Of a stretch of 11,683 nucleotides of DNA, positions 1-6,374 are shown piece by piece. The translations under genes and the position numbers were made by a program. The notes under the pieces are model-generated. The model searched no databases and had not been told where the DNA came from. It saw only the letters and a program-made list of their open reading frames with translations. Origin of the DNA: Verrucomicrobiales bacterium (GTDB lineage: Bacteria > Verrucomicrobiota > Verrucomicrobiia > Verrucomicrobiales > Akkermansiaceae); NCBI GenBank assembly GCA_002729295.1, contig PBTU01000115.1:1-11683 (forward strand), written 5' to 3'. Each line of letters starts with the position of its first letter. The first letter of the stretch is position 1.

Positions 1-567
1 CAAGGCCAGATCGCCACCTACCTCAAACACAGCGCCCCCATTCCCCCCATGCCACGCCCTTTCAAATACCAAGGAGCCGACCCCTCCATCGCAATGCAGG
101 TGCTGGAAGCCTCGGTTCCCGGAACCGCCCGCGATTTCATCAACACCGAAGTCCTTGGAAAAATCGGCATTACCCAATTCGGCTGGCAGGACGATCTCAG
201 TGGACTCCCTAAATCCGCCGCCGGAAGCAGCATGCGCTCCCGCGACATGCTCAAGTGGGGATTGCTTACGATGAACCGAGGAAAGTGGCACGGCAAACAA
301 CTGATCCCCGCTGAATATGTCGACCGCGCCACTTCAAAAATCCACACTAATCCCAGAGGCACCTCGTATGGATTCTTCTGGTGGCGGCACGATCTGAAGA
401 TCGGCGACAAAACCTACGACTGCCGCTCCGGGCGTGGTGCAGGCGGCCAATTCATCCTAATGTTTCCCGCACTCGACTTCATCGCCGTTGTCACAGCCCA
501 CAACAAAGGAATGGGTTCAACCCTCAAAAATCTCCCCGAAAGCCTTATCCCATTGTTCAAAAATTAG
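1..567 (+). CDS. Serine hydrolase of the beta-lactamase (class C/PBP-like) fold, 3' part only
   Basis: The reading frame is open from the first base, so the start lies upstream of the window; 188 residues are visible. It reads as the C-terminal half of a beta-lactamase-related (Pfam Beta-lactamase, class C/esterase/DD-peptidase type) serine hydrolase. The evidence is the run MRSRDMLKWGLL, typical of the helical part of the fold, then YGFFWW, then SGRGAGGQFILMFP followed by a hydrophobic strand (DFIAVVTAHN). That late G-x-GGQ segment sits where class C enzymes carry their third active-site (KTG/HxG-like) motif. The nucleophile motif SxxK and the Y-x-N motif would lie upstream, so catalysis cannot be checked here. 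Family members in these phyla are usually exported and act on esters or amides; the substrate is unknown. It is followed after 12 bp by the glycoamylase-like gene on the same strand, suggesting one operon with the sulfatases. An internal ATG at 49 is unlikely to be the true start. Confidence 0.8.
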   Translation, partial: QGQIATYLKHSAPIPPMPRPFKYQGADPSIAMQVLEASVPGTARDFINTEVLGKIGITQFGWQDDLSGLPKSAAGSSMRSRDMLKWGLLTMNRGKWHGKQLIPAEYVDRATSKIHTNPRGTSYGFFWWRHDLKIGDKTYDCRSGRGAGGQFILMFPALDFIAVVTAHNKGMGSTLKNLPESLIPLFKN

Positions 568-579
568 ATCAACCCAACG

Positions 580-1806
580 ATGAACCGAAGGAAATTGCAC
601 CAATTGCTTCTGGGCTCCACCCTTGCACCTACCGCGCTCAAAGCAGCCGAGCCCATCGGTAGTGAATTAGGTTCTTTATTTCATTCAACCCTCAACTTCT
701 TTGGCAAGCTTCAGCGAACCAAGGGAGGCCTCTATCTCGACTCCTACTTGGTTGGGAAAGACAAGTCATCGAACCACCAATGTTCTACTGCCGCGATCGG
801 GGTCGGCTTGATTGCCATGTGCATGGAACACGAGATCAAACGAAACCCAATCGCACAAAAGATGGCTCTGCAGACTTTGCAGACTCTGAACGGAATGCCA
901 GCCACCCGTGAGAAAGCGGGATTTTTCCGTCACTTCTTTTCAGATCGCGATGGGACAGGCAGATCAGAACACTCGACCATTGACACCGCTATCATGGTGG
1001 TAGGAGCCTTGTTTTGTCGGAATACTTTTGACGATCCAGGCATTCGCCGGGAGGCGGACAAACTATGGAATTCGATCAATTGGGAGCTTACCCTGGCCAC
1101 CCCAAATGGTTCGTGGCTGCACATGATCATGGAGGATGGCAAGCCCCGCCCGAAGTCACGCACCAAGCTCTTTAGCGAATACTATATCCTCGCCTGGCTC
1201 GTCGGTGAGAGACAAAAAGAAAAAGACCGAAAAGGAACCATCCTCCCGTTTGAAGAAATTCCCCGTTGGGAAGACCAAGGGATTCAGCTCCTCGATGACG
1301 GGCGTAAGAAAGCACATTGCTCCTTCATGATTCAGTTTCCTTTTTTCATGAGCCACTTTGGAGCGACAGATCCTGAATACTTGAAGCTCATGAAGGCTCA
1401 GGCCCAAGCCGATCAGCGGGCTTGCTCACAGAAAACAAAAGCCCCCGAACTCTGGGGCTGCGGAGCCGGCATCACCCCAACAGCAGGTTACCATGCCTCT
1501 GACTACCAGAAAAACCCGGGCACCATGGTATCGCCACACATCATCGCGGGATTCATGCCCGCCCTCCCTCTCGCCCGCACCCACCTGCTCAAGCATTGGC
1601 AAAATCCCGATCAACGCTTGAAGACTTCGGTTGGCGAAATCCTTCCTCGATTCAGCCTCGATCATCCCAAGTGGAAACCGCATCGCATCGAAGCGATCGA
1701 TTACTCATCCATGCTCTTCGGACTGGCCACACTTCATCCTAATCTCGGAATGAACTTCTTCAAAAAGAACACCCGCTTTACATTTAATAAAAATAAACAG
1801 GACTAG
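580..1806 (+). CDS. Exported glycoamylase-like (PF10091-type) glycan-degrading protein
   Basis: This 408-residue protein probably folds as an alpha/alpha toroid and may hydrolyse a glucan or other glycan outside the cytoplasm. The N-terminus has a twin-arginine-like signal (NRRKLHQLLLG, Arg3-Arg4, then a hydrophobic stretch ending ALKA at about residue 22), unlike the plain Sec signals of the sulfatases downstream. Landmarks match what I recall of the 'glycoamylase' domain: SEHSTIDTA (129-137), an ADKLW...INWEL segment (159-170), LFSEYYILAWL (197-207), WGCGAG (292-297), a GTMVSPHIIAGFMPALP block (314-330) and IDYSSMLFGLA (373-383), where relatives end in 'IDxGP...NY'. Asp135 and Glu200 are acidic residues in conserved-looking positions and are candidates for catalysis; this is inference. 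Beta-1,2-glucanases such as GH144 are related, but the match is too loose to assign a substrate. The WG...P blocks are divergent (GCGAG rather than the usual ser/asp-rich form), so activity may differ. Gaps are 12 bp upstream and 31 bp downstream. Confidence 0.7.
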   Translation: MNRRKLHQLLLGSTLAPTALKAAEPIGSELGSLFHSTLNFFGKLQRTKGGLYLDSYLVGKDKSSNHQCSTAAIGVGLIAMCMEHEIKRNPIAQKMALQTLQTLNGMPATREKAGFFRHFFSDRDGTGRSEHSTIDTAIMVVGALFCRNTFDDPGIRREADKLWNSINWELTLATPNGSWLHMIMEDGKPRPKSRTKLFSEYYILAWLVGERQKEKDRKGTILPFEEIPRWEDQGIQLLDDGRKKAHCSFMIQFPFFMSHFGATDPEYLKLMKAQAQADQRACSQKTKAPELWGCGAGITPTAGYHASDYQKNPGTMVSPHIIAGFMPALPLARTHLLKHWQNPDQRLKTSVGEILPRFSLDHPKWKPHRIEAIDYSSMLFGLATLHPNLGMNFFKKNTRFTFNKNKQD

Positions 1807-1837
1807 TCCCGCTTCGCAACACACACTTAATTCAGAC

Positions 1838-3259
1838 ATGTCTCGTAAAATATTTCTCTTTCTCTTCATCTTGGGCGCTCCTCTTTCAGCACGTCAACCC
1901 AACTTCGTTCTCATCATGTGCGACGACCTCGGCTGGGCCGACGTTGGCTTTAACGGAGGCAAGCACATCCGCACTCCCAACCTCAATAAGATGGCGGCGA
2001 ATGGACTTACCCTAGCCCGTTTTTACGCTCAAGCTCCGGTCTGCTCTCCCACCCGCGCCTCCATCGTGACCGGAAGACATCATGATCGCACCGGTATCTA
2101 CACCGCGAACAACGGCCATCTCCGCAAAGGCGAATTCACGATCTACGAAGCTCTCGCCTCCAAAGGATACGCCACCGGCCACTTTGGAAAATGGCACATG
2201 GGAACTCTCACAACCAAGGTTACCGAGTCCAACCGCGGTGCGAAATCAAAGGAAAATTTTTCACCACCCTGGCACCACGCTGTCGACACGACTTTCGCGA
2301 CCGAAGCCAAAGTCCCCACCTACGACGCCATGTGGAAACCAGCTGGAAGATCAAGCTCTGATTTCAGCTCCAGTTCCAAACATGGCTGGCACGCCATTCC
2401 CGAAGGAGCCAAGCGCACCCTCTACGGAACCCACTACTGGACTGGTCTCGACACCATGGTCGCCCCGGAGTCCAAAGACTTACTCGGTGACGACTCCAAA
2501 GTCATCGTCGATCACACCCTCGATTTCATTTCCAGAAATAAGGAGCAACCCTTCGTCGCCATCGTCTGGTTTCATGCCCCTCACCTTCCTGTTGTCGCCA
2601 GCCCCGAAGACGTCAAAAGCTACAACGATGGTAAAACCACCGGCTTCCAACAAAACTACTACGGCTGCGTCACTGCCCTTGACCGTGCACTGGGTCGCCT
2701 TCGTGACAGCCTTCGCGAACATGGTATCGCCGACAACACCGTCGTCACCTTCTGCTCCGACAACGGCCCCGAAGGAAAAGAAGGAGCCCCCGGCCAACAA
2801 GGACCATTCCGTGGCCGCAAGCGCAGCCTTTACGAAGGCGGCGTGCGCGTCCCAAGCCTCATCGAATGGCCCGTCAAGATCAAAGCCGGCTCCACCAGTG
2901 ACATGGCAACTTGCACCGTCGACTATCTACCCACCATCCTTGAAATCACCGGGATCGAAATGCCCGATGATCGACCACTCGACGGAATCAGCTTGGTTCC
3001 ATTAATCGAAGGGAAAGCAACCAAACGTTCCCGCCCTCTTGGCTTCCACATCAAAGGACAGGCTGCCTGGCACGATGGAACTCTCAAAGCCTATCGCGGT
3101 GCCAAATCCAAAACATGGGAGCTCTACGACCTCGCATCCGATCCTGGCGAAACCAAAAACCTCGCTTCCGAAAAACAACAACGGCTCAAAAAAATGATCC
3201 AAGACTGGACAACTTGGAAAGCCTCCGTCGATGCCAGTGATCAGGGCAAAGACTATTGA
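1838..3259 (+). CDS. Secreted sulfatase (family S1, formylglycine-dependent), first of three
   Basis: This gene encodes a 473-residue arylsulfatase-type enzyme that would remove sulfate esters from a glycan in the periplasm or outside the cell. Residues 1-18 form a Sec signal peptide (hydrophobic FLFLFILG core, cleavage near LSA). The active-site set is complete: metal ligands in CDDLGW (Asp29, Asp30), the maturation motif CSPTR with Cys69 and Arg73 followed by ASIVTGR, GKWHMG (Lys118, His120), WFHAPH (His246, His249), CSDNGPEG (Asp308, Asn309) and RGRKRSLYEGG (Lys328). The C-terminal part carries the usual ELYDLASDPGETKNLA subdomain. Length is normal for S1 sulfatases. Cys69 must be converted to formylglycine by a maturase that is not in this window. 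It closely follows the glycoamylase-like gene (31 bp) and precedes another sulfatase (54 bp), so it is probably co-transcribed. Substrate sulfation position cannot be read from the sequence. Confidence 0.93.
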   Translation: MSRKIFLFLFILGAPLSARQPNFVLIMCDDLGWADVGFNGGKHIRTPNLNKMAANGLTLARFYAQAPVCSPTRASIVTGRHHDRTGIYTANNGHLRKGEFTIYEALASKGYATGHFGKWHMGTLTTKVTESNRGAKSKENFSPPWHHAVDTTFATEAKVPTYDAMWKPAGRSSSDFSSSSKHGWHAIPEGAKRTLYGTHYWTGLDTMVAPESKDLLGDDSKVIVDHTLDFISRNKEQPFVAIVWFHAPHLPVVASPEDVKSYNDGKTTGFQQNYYGCVTALDRALGRLRDSLREHGIADNTVVTFCSDNGPEGKEGAPGQQGPFRGRKRSLYEGGVRVPSLIEWPVKIKAGSTSDMATCTVDYLPTILEITGIEMPDDRPLDGISLVPLIEGKATKRSRPLGFHIKGQAAWHDGTLKAYRGAKSKTWELYDLASDPGETKNLASEKQQRLKKMIQDWTTWKASVDASDQGKDY

Positions 3260-3313
3260 ATAAGGTCCCTTTCTCCATCTGATCATCTTCATCAAGCTCA
3301 TCTACCACATGTC

Positions 3314-4714
3314 ATGAGAACCACCCTTCTCTTCCTAGCCTTCACTTCACTCGCAGTCGCCAAGCCGAACATCGTTCTCATCTTCGCCGACGACCTCGGT
3401 TACGGCGACGTTGACTATCAAGACGGAGATGTCCCGACTCCCAATATCGACTCCATTGCGAATGGCGGAGTCGTTTTCACCGACGGATACGTCACCTGCC
3501 CCGTTTGCGCGCCTTCACGTGCCGGCATGCTGACTGGTCGCTATCAGCAGAGTTTTGGATTTTGGGACAACATCGGGCCTTTTCGTTTAAACAAGGATGT
3601 CATACCCGGCATCCCCACTGACATTCCCATTCTCTCCGAACGGCTCAAGAAACTCGGTTACACCTGCGGCCTCTTCGGAAAGACCCATGATGGTGATGCT
3701 GAAAAAATGCAGGCCTTCAATCGATGGGACGAATTCTACGGGTTCAACAATGGAGCCTCGAACTACCTCGGCGATATGAACCGCCCGCACAATCCGATTT
3801 TCCACAACAAAACCATCGTCAGTCGCCCCTATTCCACTCGGGAAATCAACAACAAGGACGTCAACAGAGACGGCGTTCTTGTCCGCGACATTGAAAACCA
3901 TCTCACTGATCAAATCGGCGACACGGCGGTGAAATTCATTGAGGCTAACAAAGAGAATTCCTTCCTCTGTTACATACCATTCAATGCTATTCACGGCCCC
4001 TTTCAGGCACCTAAATCACTCGTCGATAAATACGCTGATGAGCCTGACAAGAAACGCCGTATCGTCAAAGCGATGCTTGATTCGATGGACCAAAACATCG
4101 GCAAAGTCCTGAGCGCCCTCAAGAAACACAGGCTCGAAGAAAACACCCTTGTTGTTTTCCTTAGCGACAATGGTGGCCACGAAGCCTCACCCAACAAACC
4201 GCTCCGAGGAAAAAAAGGAACCTACTGGGAAGGTGGACTACGCATCCCCTTCTGCATGAAATGGAAAGGCCAGCTACCCGCAGGGAAGACTTTCTCCAAA
4301 CCCGTGATCTCCCTCGACCTCATGCCCACCTTCATTGCTGCAGCGGGAAGCGTGATTGAAGCTGACTGGAAACTTGACGGAACCAACCTTCTCCCTTTCC
4401 TAAAAGGTAGAAGCAAAGCCCGCCCTCACGAGACTCTCTATTGGACCTGGGGAGCTCGCAAGGCCATCCGCCACCTAGACTTAAAAGTCCTCACAGACGA
4501 CGGAGGCAAGAGCTGGAAAATGTTCCAGCTTACTCAAGACATAGGCGAAAACAGTGACCTCTCGACAAAGCGTCCCAAGAAGCTCAAAGAACTTATCGCA
4601 AAGCATCACGCATGGGAATCAACCCTCATGCCACAACAATGGGGTTGGAACAAAAACCTCGGCTACAAAGACCCCACCTTCGGAAAGCCCAAACCCTACC
4701 ACCAAAGCAAATAA
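3314..4714 (+). CDS. Secreted sulfatase (family S1), second of three
   Basis: This is a complete 466-residue S1 sulfatase with a Sec signal peptide (about residues 1-16, LLFLAFTSLAVA). Catalytic features are all present: ADDLGYGD (Asp26, Asp27), CAPSR with Cys65 and Arg69 followed by AGMLTGR, GKTHDGD (Lys123, His125), NAIHGPFQAP (His227), LSDNGGHE (Asp285, Asn286) and LRGKKGTYWEGG (Lys300/Lys301). The C-terminal region is divergent and ends in a WGWNKNLGYKDP tail. The motif surroundings differ clearly from those of the preceding sulfatase (for example GKTHDG against GKWHMG), so the two are probably different subfamilies acting on different sulfate positions rather than a recent duplication. 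An upstream ATG at 3309 overlaps but runs into TGA at its third codon, so 3314 is the start. Next gene begins 7 bp downstream. It requires formylglycine maturation, encoded elsewhere. Confidence 0.93.
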   Translation: MRTTLLFLAFTSLAVAKPNIVLIFADDLGYGDVDYQDGDVPTPNIDSIANGGVVFTDGYVTCPVCAPSRAGMLTGRYQQSFGFWDNIGPFRLNKDVIPGIPTDIPILSERLKKLGYTCGLFGKTHDGDAEKMQAFNRWDEFYGFNNGASNYLGDMNRPHNPIFHNKTIVSRPYSTREINNKDVNRDGVLVRDIENHLTDQIGDTAVKFIEANKENSFLCYIPFNAIHGPFQAPKSLVDKYADEPDKKRRIVKAMLDSMDQNIGKVLSALKKHRLEENTLVVFLSDNGGHEASPNKPLRGKKGTYWEGGLRIPFCMKWKGQLPAGKTFSKPVISLDLMPTFIAAAGSVIEADWKLDGTNLLPFLKGRSKARPHETLYWTWGARKAIRHLDLKVLTDDGGKSWKMFQLTQDIGENSDLSTKRPKKLKELIAKHHAWESTLMPQQWGWNKNLGYKDPTFGKPKPYHQSK

Positions 4715-4721
4715 CCGACTC

Positions 4722-5144
4722 ATGAAGCTCATCACAATCCTCTTCCCACTAATCCTCGCCCCTCTCTCGGCAAAGGACAAATCTACCAACGTCCCCCTCA
4801 TCACGGTTGATGATCTCGGCTATGAAGTCCTCCCCTTTCTCGATGGCACGCCCAAGGACATCACCCCCAACCTAAGCAAGCTGGCTACCGCAGGAATGAG
4901 CTTCCACAATGCCCACGTCAACATCGCGATCTGCGCCCCAAACCGAAGCATCATTGCGACCGGCCGATACGGCTTCAATAACGGCTGCTTTGGCTTCAAC
5001 AAACTCCCCAAGGATATCCCAATCGTCTCCGGCACCTTCCAAAAGAGTGGCTATCTCACCGGAAGTCTTGGCAAAGTCCCCCGCACCGATGAGGACGAAA
5101 GAGAATCAGATCCTCGTCGAAAGAAGCAACGATCAACCCAATAG
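4722..5144 (+). pseudogene. Truncated sulfatase remnant (N-terminal quarter), third of three
   Basis: The 140-residue frame begins like a complete secreted sulfatase: signal peptide MKLITILFPLILAPLSA, VDDLGYE (Asp30, Asp31), TPNLSKLATAGMSF, and the formylglycine motif CAPNR (Cys71, Arg75) followed by SIIATGR. It continues through KDIPIVSGTFQKSGYLTGSLGKV, which corresponds to the 'GYxTGxxGKv' segment just past the first active-site half, in the style of heparan N-sulfatase-like enzymes. After GKV (about residue 119, base 5078) similarity stops: a highly charged PRTDEDERESDPRRKKQRSTQ tail follows and then a stop. The rest of a sulfatase (about 300-350 residues with the late His, DN and Lys sites) is missing and chrA lies in its place on the other strand, overlapping by 12 bp. 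None of the three forward frames across 5078-5150 resumes a recognisable sulfatase. The product cannot be an active sulfatase. I start it at 4722, where the signal peptide begins, not at the earlier in-frame ATG (4554) inside the preceding gene. Confidence 0.82.
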
Positions 5145-6278
5145 CCAACCTCCCCCGGCAGCTAAAAGAACGAGCGCCCAAACAGGAATTAACTTCTTCC
5201 TGAGAATCAAAAACAGCGAGACCAAAGCCACCGCATCCAGCCAGCCGCCCACCGACCCACTCGCAGCCATCTGTGCCAGAGCTACTCCCAGCACGCCGAC
5301 GACAGCGGCATTCGCTCCTTGCACGGCCCGCTGCGCCCAGGCCCGACCGCGAAGACGATTCCAAATTTTCATTGTCCCACCCAAAAGTAACATGCCGGGA
5401 AGAAAGACCGCACCGATGGCGGCACCGGCACCCAGCCACGGGCTTCCAAAAAACTCAACTCGCGCCCCAAGAAAAGCCGCAAAGGTAAAGACCGGTCCCG
5501 GAACGCCTTGTGTCGCCCCATAGCCTCCGAGGAAAACTTCTTCGGTCATAAGACCTCCTCCCACCATGGTATCGCGCAACATCGGAAGCACGACATGTCC
5601 TCCGCCGAAAACCAAAGCTCCCGCACGATAAATTCCAGCCAAGGCATTCCCGCTCGCCAAGGTCGCAAACAAGATCACAAAAAACACCACCAAGGCGACC
5701 CACCCCAAAATTCCCTTTCCCTGAATTGGCTCGCCCCCTCCTTTTTCATCAGTTGGCAAAAAGTAAACTCCCACCAGTCCGGCAGCGGCAATAACGACAA
5801 TCGTCATCCAGGCCGGCGAGGTGAAATATAGTGCCAGAAATGCCACCACCGCGATCGCCATTCGCCTCATATCGGAAGCCAGTGATTGCCGCATTCCCAG
5901 CCAAGCGCCCGCTACCACGGCCAGAGCCACCAATTTTAACCCACGCAATAATCCCTCCATTCCCCCACCCGAAAGGTCCCCTATTCCCAATGCCACCAGC
6001 ACCATGACAATCGCCGAGGGGAGAGTGAAGCCTACCCAGGCCGCGAATCCCCCTAACAACCCGGCTCGTTCATAGCCAATCGCCGCACCCAATTGGCTAC
6101 TCCCCGGCCCGGGAATAAACTGCGTCAGCGACATCAATTCCCCGAAGCGCTCTTCGGAAACCCAGCCCTTCCGGGAGACATATTCTTCCCGAAAATAGCC
6201 CACATGAGCCACCGGACCGCCAAACGAGGTCAATCCCAGACGAAGAGCCACCATAAAACATTCCCAAGCACTGTGCAT
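5133..6278 (-). CDS. chrA: ChrA-family chromate/anion transporter, two-domain form
   Basis: This 381-residue integral membrane protein of the CHR family is full length (two-domain members are about 380-400 residues). Each half has its own signature. The first is LTSFGGPVAHVGYFREEYV (16-34) with TQFIPGPGSSQ (52-62); the second is FGGGHVVLPMLRD (224-236) with TQGVPGPVF (256-264). Several long hydrophobic stretches (about 80-100, 115-128, 140-175, 190-210, 285-300, 325-340, 345-375) fit about ten membrane spans across two inverted or tandem domains. Known members export chromate and give chromate resistance, probably using the proton gradient; some homologues may carry other oxyanions such as sulfate. 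That last possibility would fit sulfatase neighbours, but this is speculation. The gene is alone on the minus strand. Its stop (5133-5135) lies inside the truncated sulfatase's reading frame. A short AGGGG stands 4 nt before the ATG. Confidence 0.92.
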   Translation of the reverse strand: MHSAWECFMVALRLGLTSFGGPVAHVGYFREEYVSRKGWVSEERFGELMSLTQFIPGPGSSQLGAAIGYERAGLLGGFAAWVGFTLPSAIVMVLVALGIGDLSGGGMEGLLRGLKLVALAVVAGAWLGMRQSLASDMRRMAIAVVAFLALYFTSPAWMTIVVIAAAGLVGVYFLPTDEKGGGEPIQGKGILGWVALVVFFVILFATLASGNALAGIYRAGALVFGGGHVVLPMLRDTMVGGGLMTEEVFLGGYGATQGVPGPVFTFAAFLGARVEFFGSPWLGAGAAIGAVFLPGMLLLGGTMKIWNRLRGRAWAQRAVQGANAAVVGVLGVALAQMAASGSVGGWLDAVALVSLFLILRKKLIPVWALVLLAAGGGWLLG

Positions 6279-6374
6279 GACACCCCTAAAAAGGCGGATT
6301 TCTCCATCCTGTCAATTCCGAGATCTAGCAATAGTAAACCTTGAATTTCCTGAGTCTTTCCCTACTTCCCCTCT
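6279..6374. promoter_or_regulatory. Divergent intergenic region between chrA and the RNA helicase gene
   Basis: These 96 bp are the only divergent spacer in the window and must hold the start signals for chrA (leftward) and probably for the helicase-ruvC block (rightward). On the minus strand a perfect TTGACA (+ strand TGTCAA at 6310-6315) lies upstream of chrA, but the hexamer 17 nt downstream is only TTTTTA, which would place the transcript start almost at the ATG. On the plus strand TTGAAT at 6341-6346 has no good partner -10 box. The last 20 bases before the helicase ATG are nearly all pyrimidine. I therefore call a regulatory region, not a defined promoter, and see no operator repeat. 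Confidence 0.35.
6283..6287 (-). promoter_or_regulatory. Possible weak ribosome binding site of chrA
   Basis: On the minus strand the sequence before the chrA ATG reads TTTTTAGGGGTGTCATG. AGGGG is a partial Shine-Dalgarno match with a 4-nt spacer, shorter than usual. It is the only purine-rich element of this kind directly before a start codon in the window, and it supports 6278 as the chrA start. Confidence 0.35.

Noticed and set aside
1800..1809. Perfect 10-bp palindrome GGACTAGTCC covering the stop codon of the glycoamylase-like gene.
   Set aside because: Too short and with no second copy seen nearby; no support for an operator, attachment site or terminator.
2082..3005. Long plus-strand open frame (307 codons) within the first sulfatase in another frame.
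   Set aside because: Pro/Ser/Thr-rich translation is typical of a shifted frame of a GC-biased gene; the sulfatase frame carries all catalytic motifs.
3309..3317. ATG at 3309 as an alternative start just before the second sulfatase.
   Set aside because: It reads ATG TCA TGA, stopping after two codons; the signal peptide begins at the ATG at 3314.
5087..5119. A 9-bp stem (CGATGAGGA with TCCTCGTCG, one U-G pair, 15-nt loop) near the sulfatase-chrA junction, as a possible terminator.
   Set aside because: There is no following U-tract in either direction, the loop is long, and on the minus strand (chrA side) the wobble becomes a C-A mismatch. It may be chance.
4722..5144. Possibility that the third sulfatase is intact but frameshifted.
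   Set aside because: The other forward frames across 5078-5150 show no sulfatase-like continuation, and the sequence beyond 5133 is the conserved coding sequence of chrA on the opposite strand.
5056..5439. Minus-strand open frame of 127 codons overlapping chrA and the sulfatase remnant.
   Set aside because: It is an out-of-frame shadow of chrA with a Cys/Arg/Gly-rich low-quality composition and no recognisable domain.
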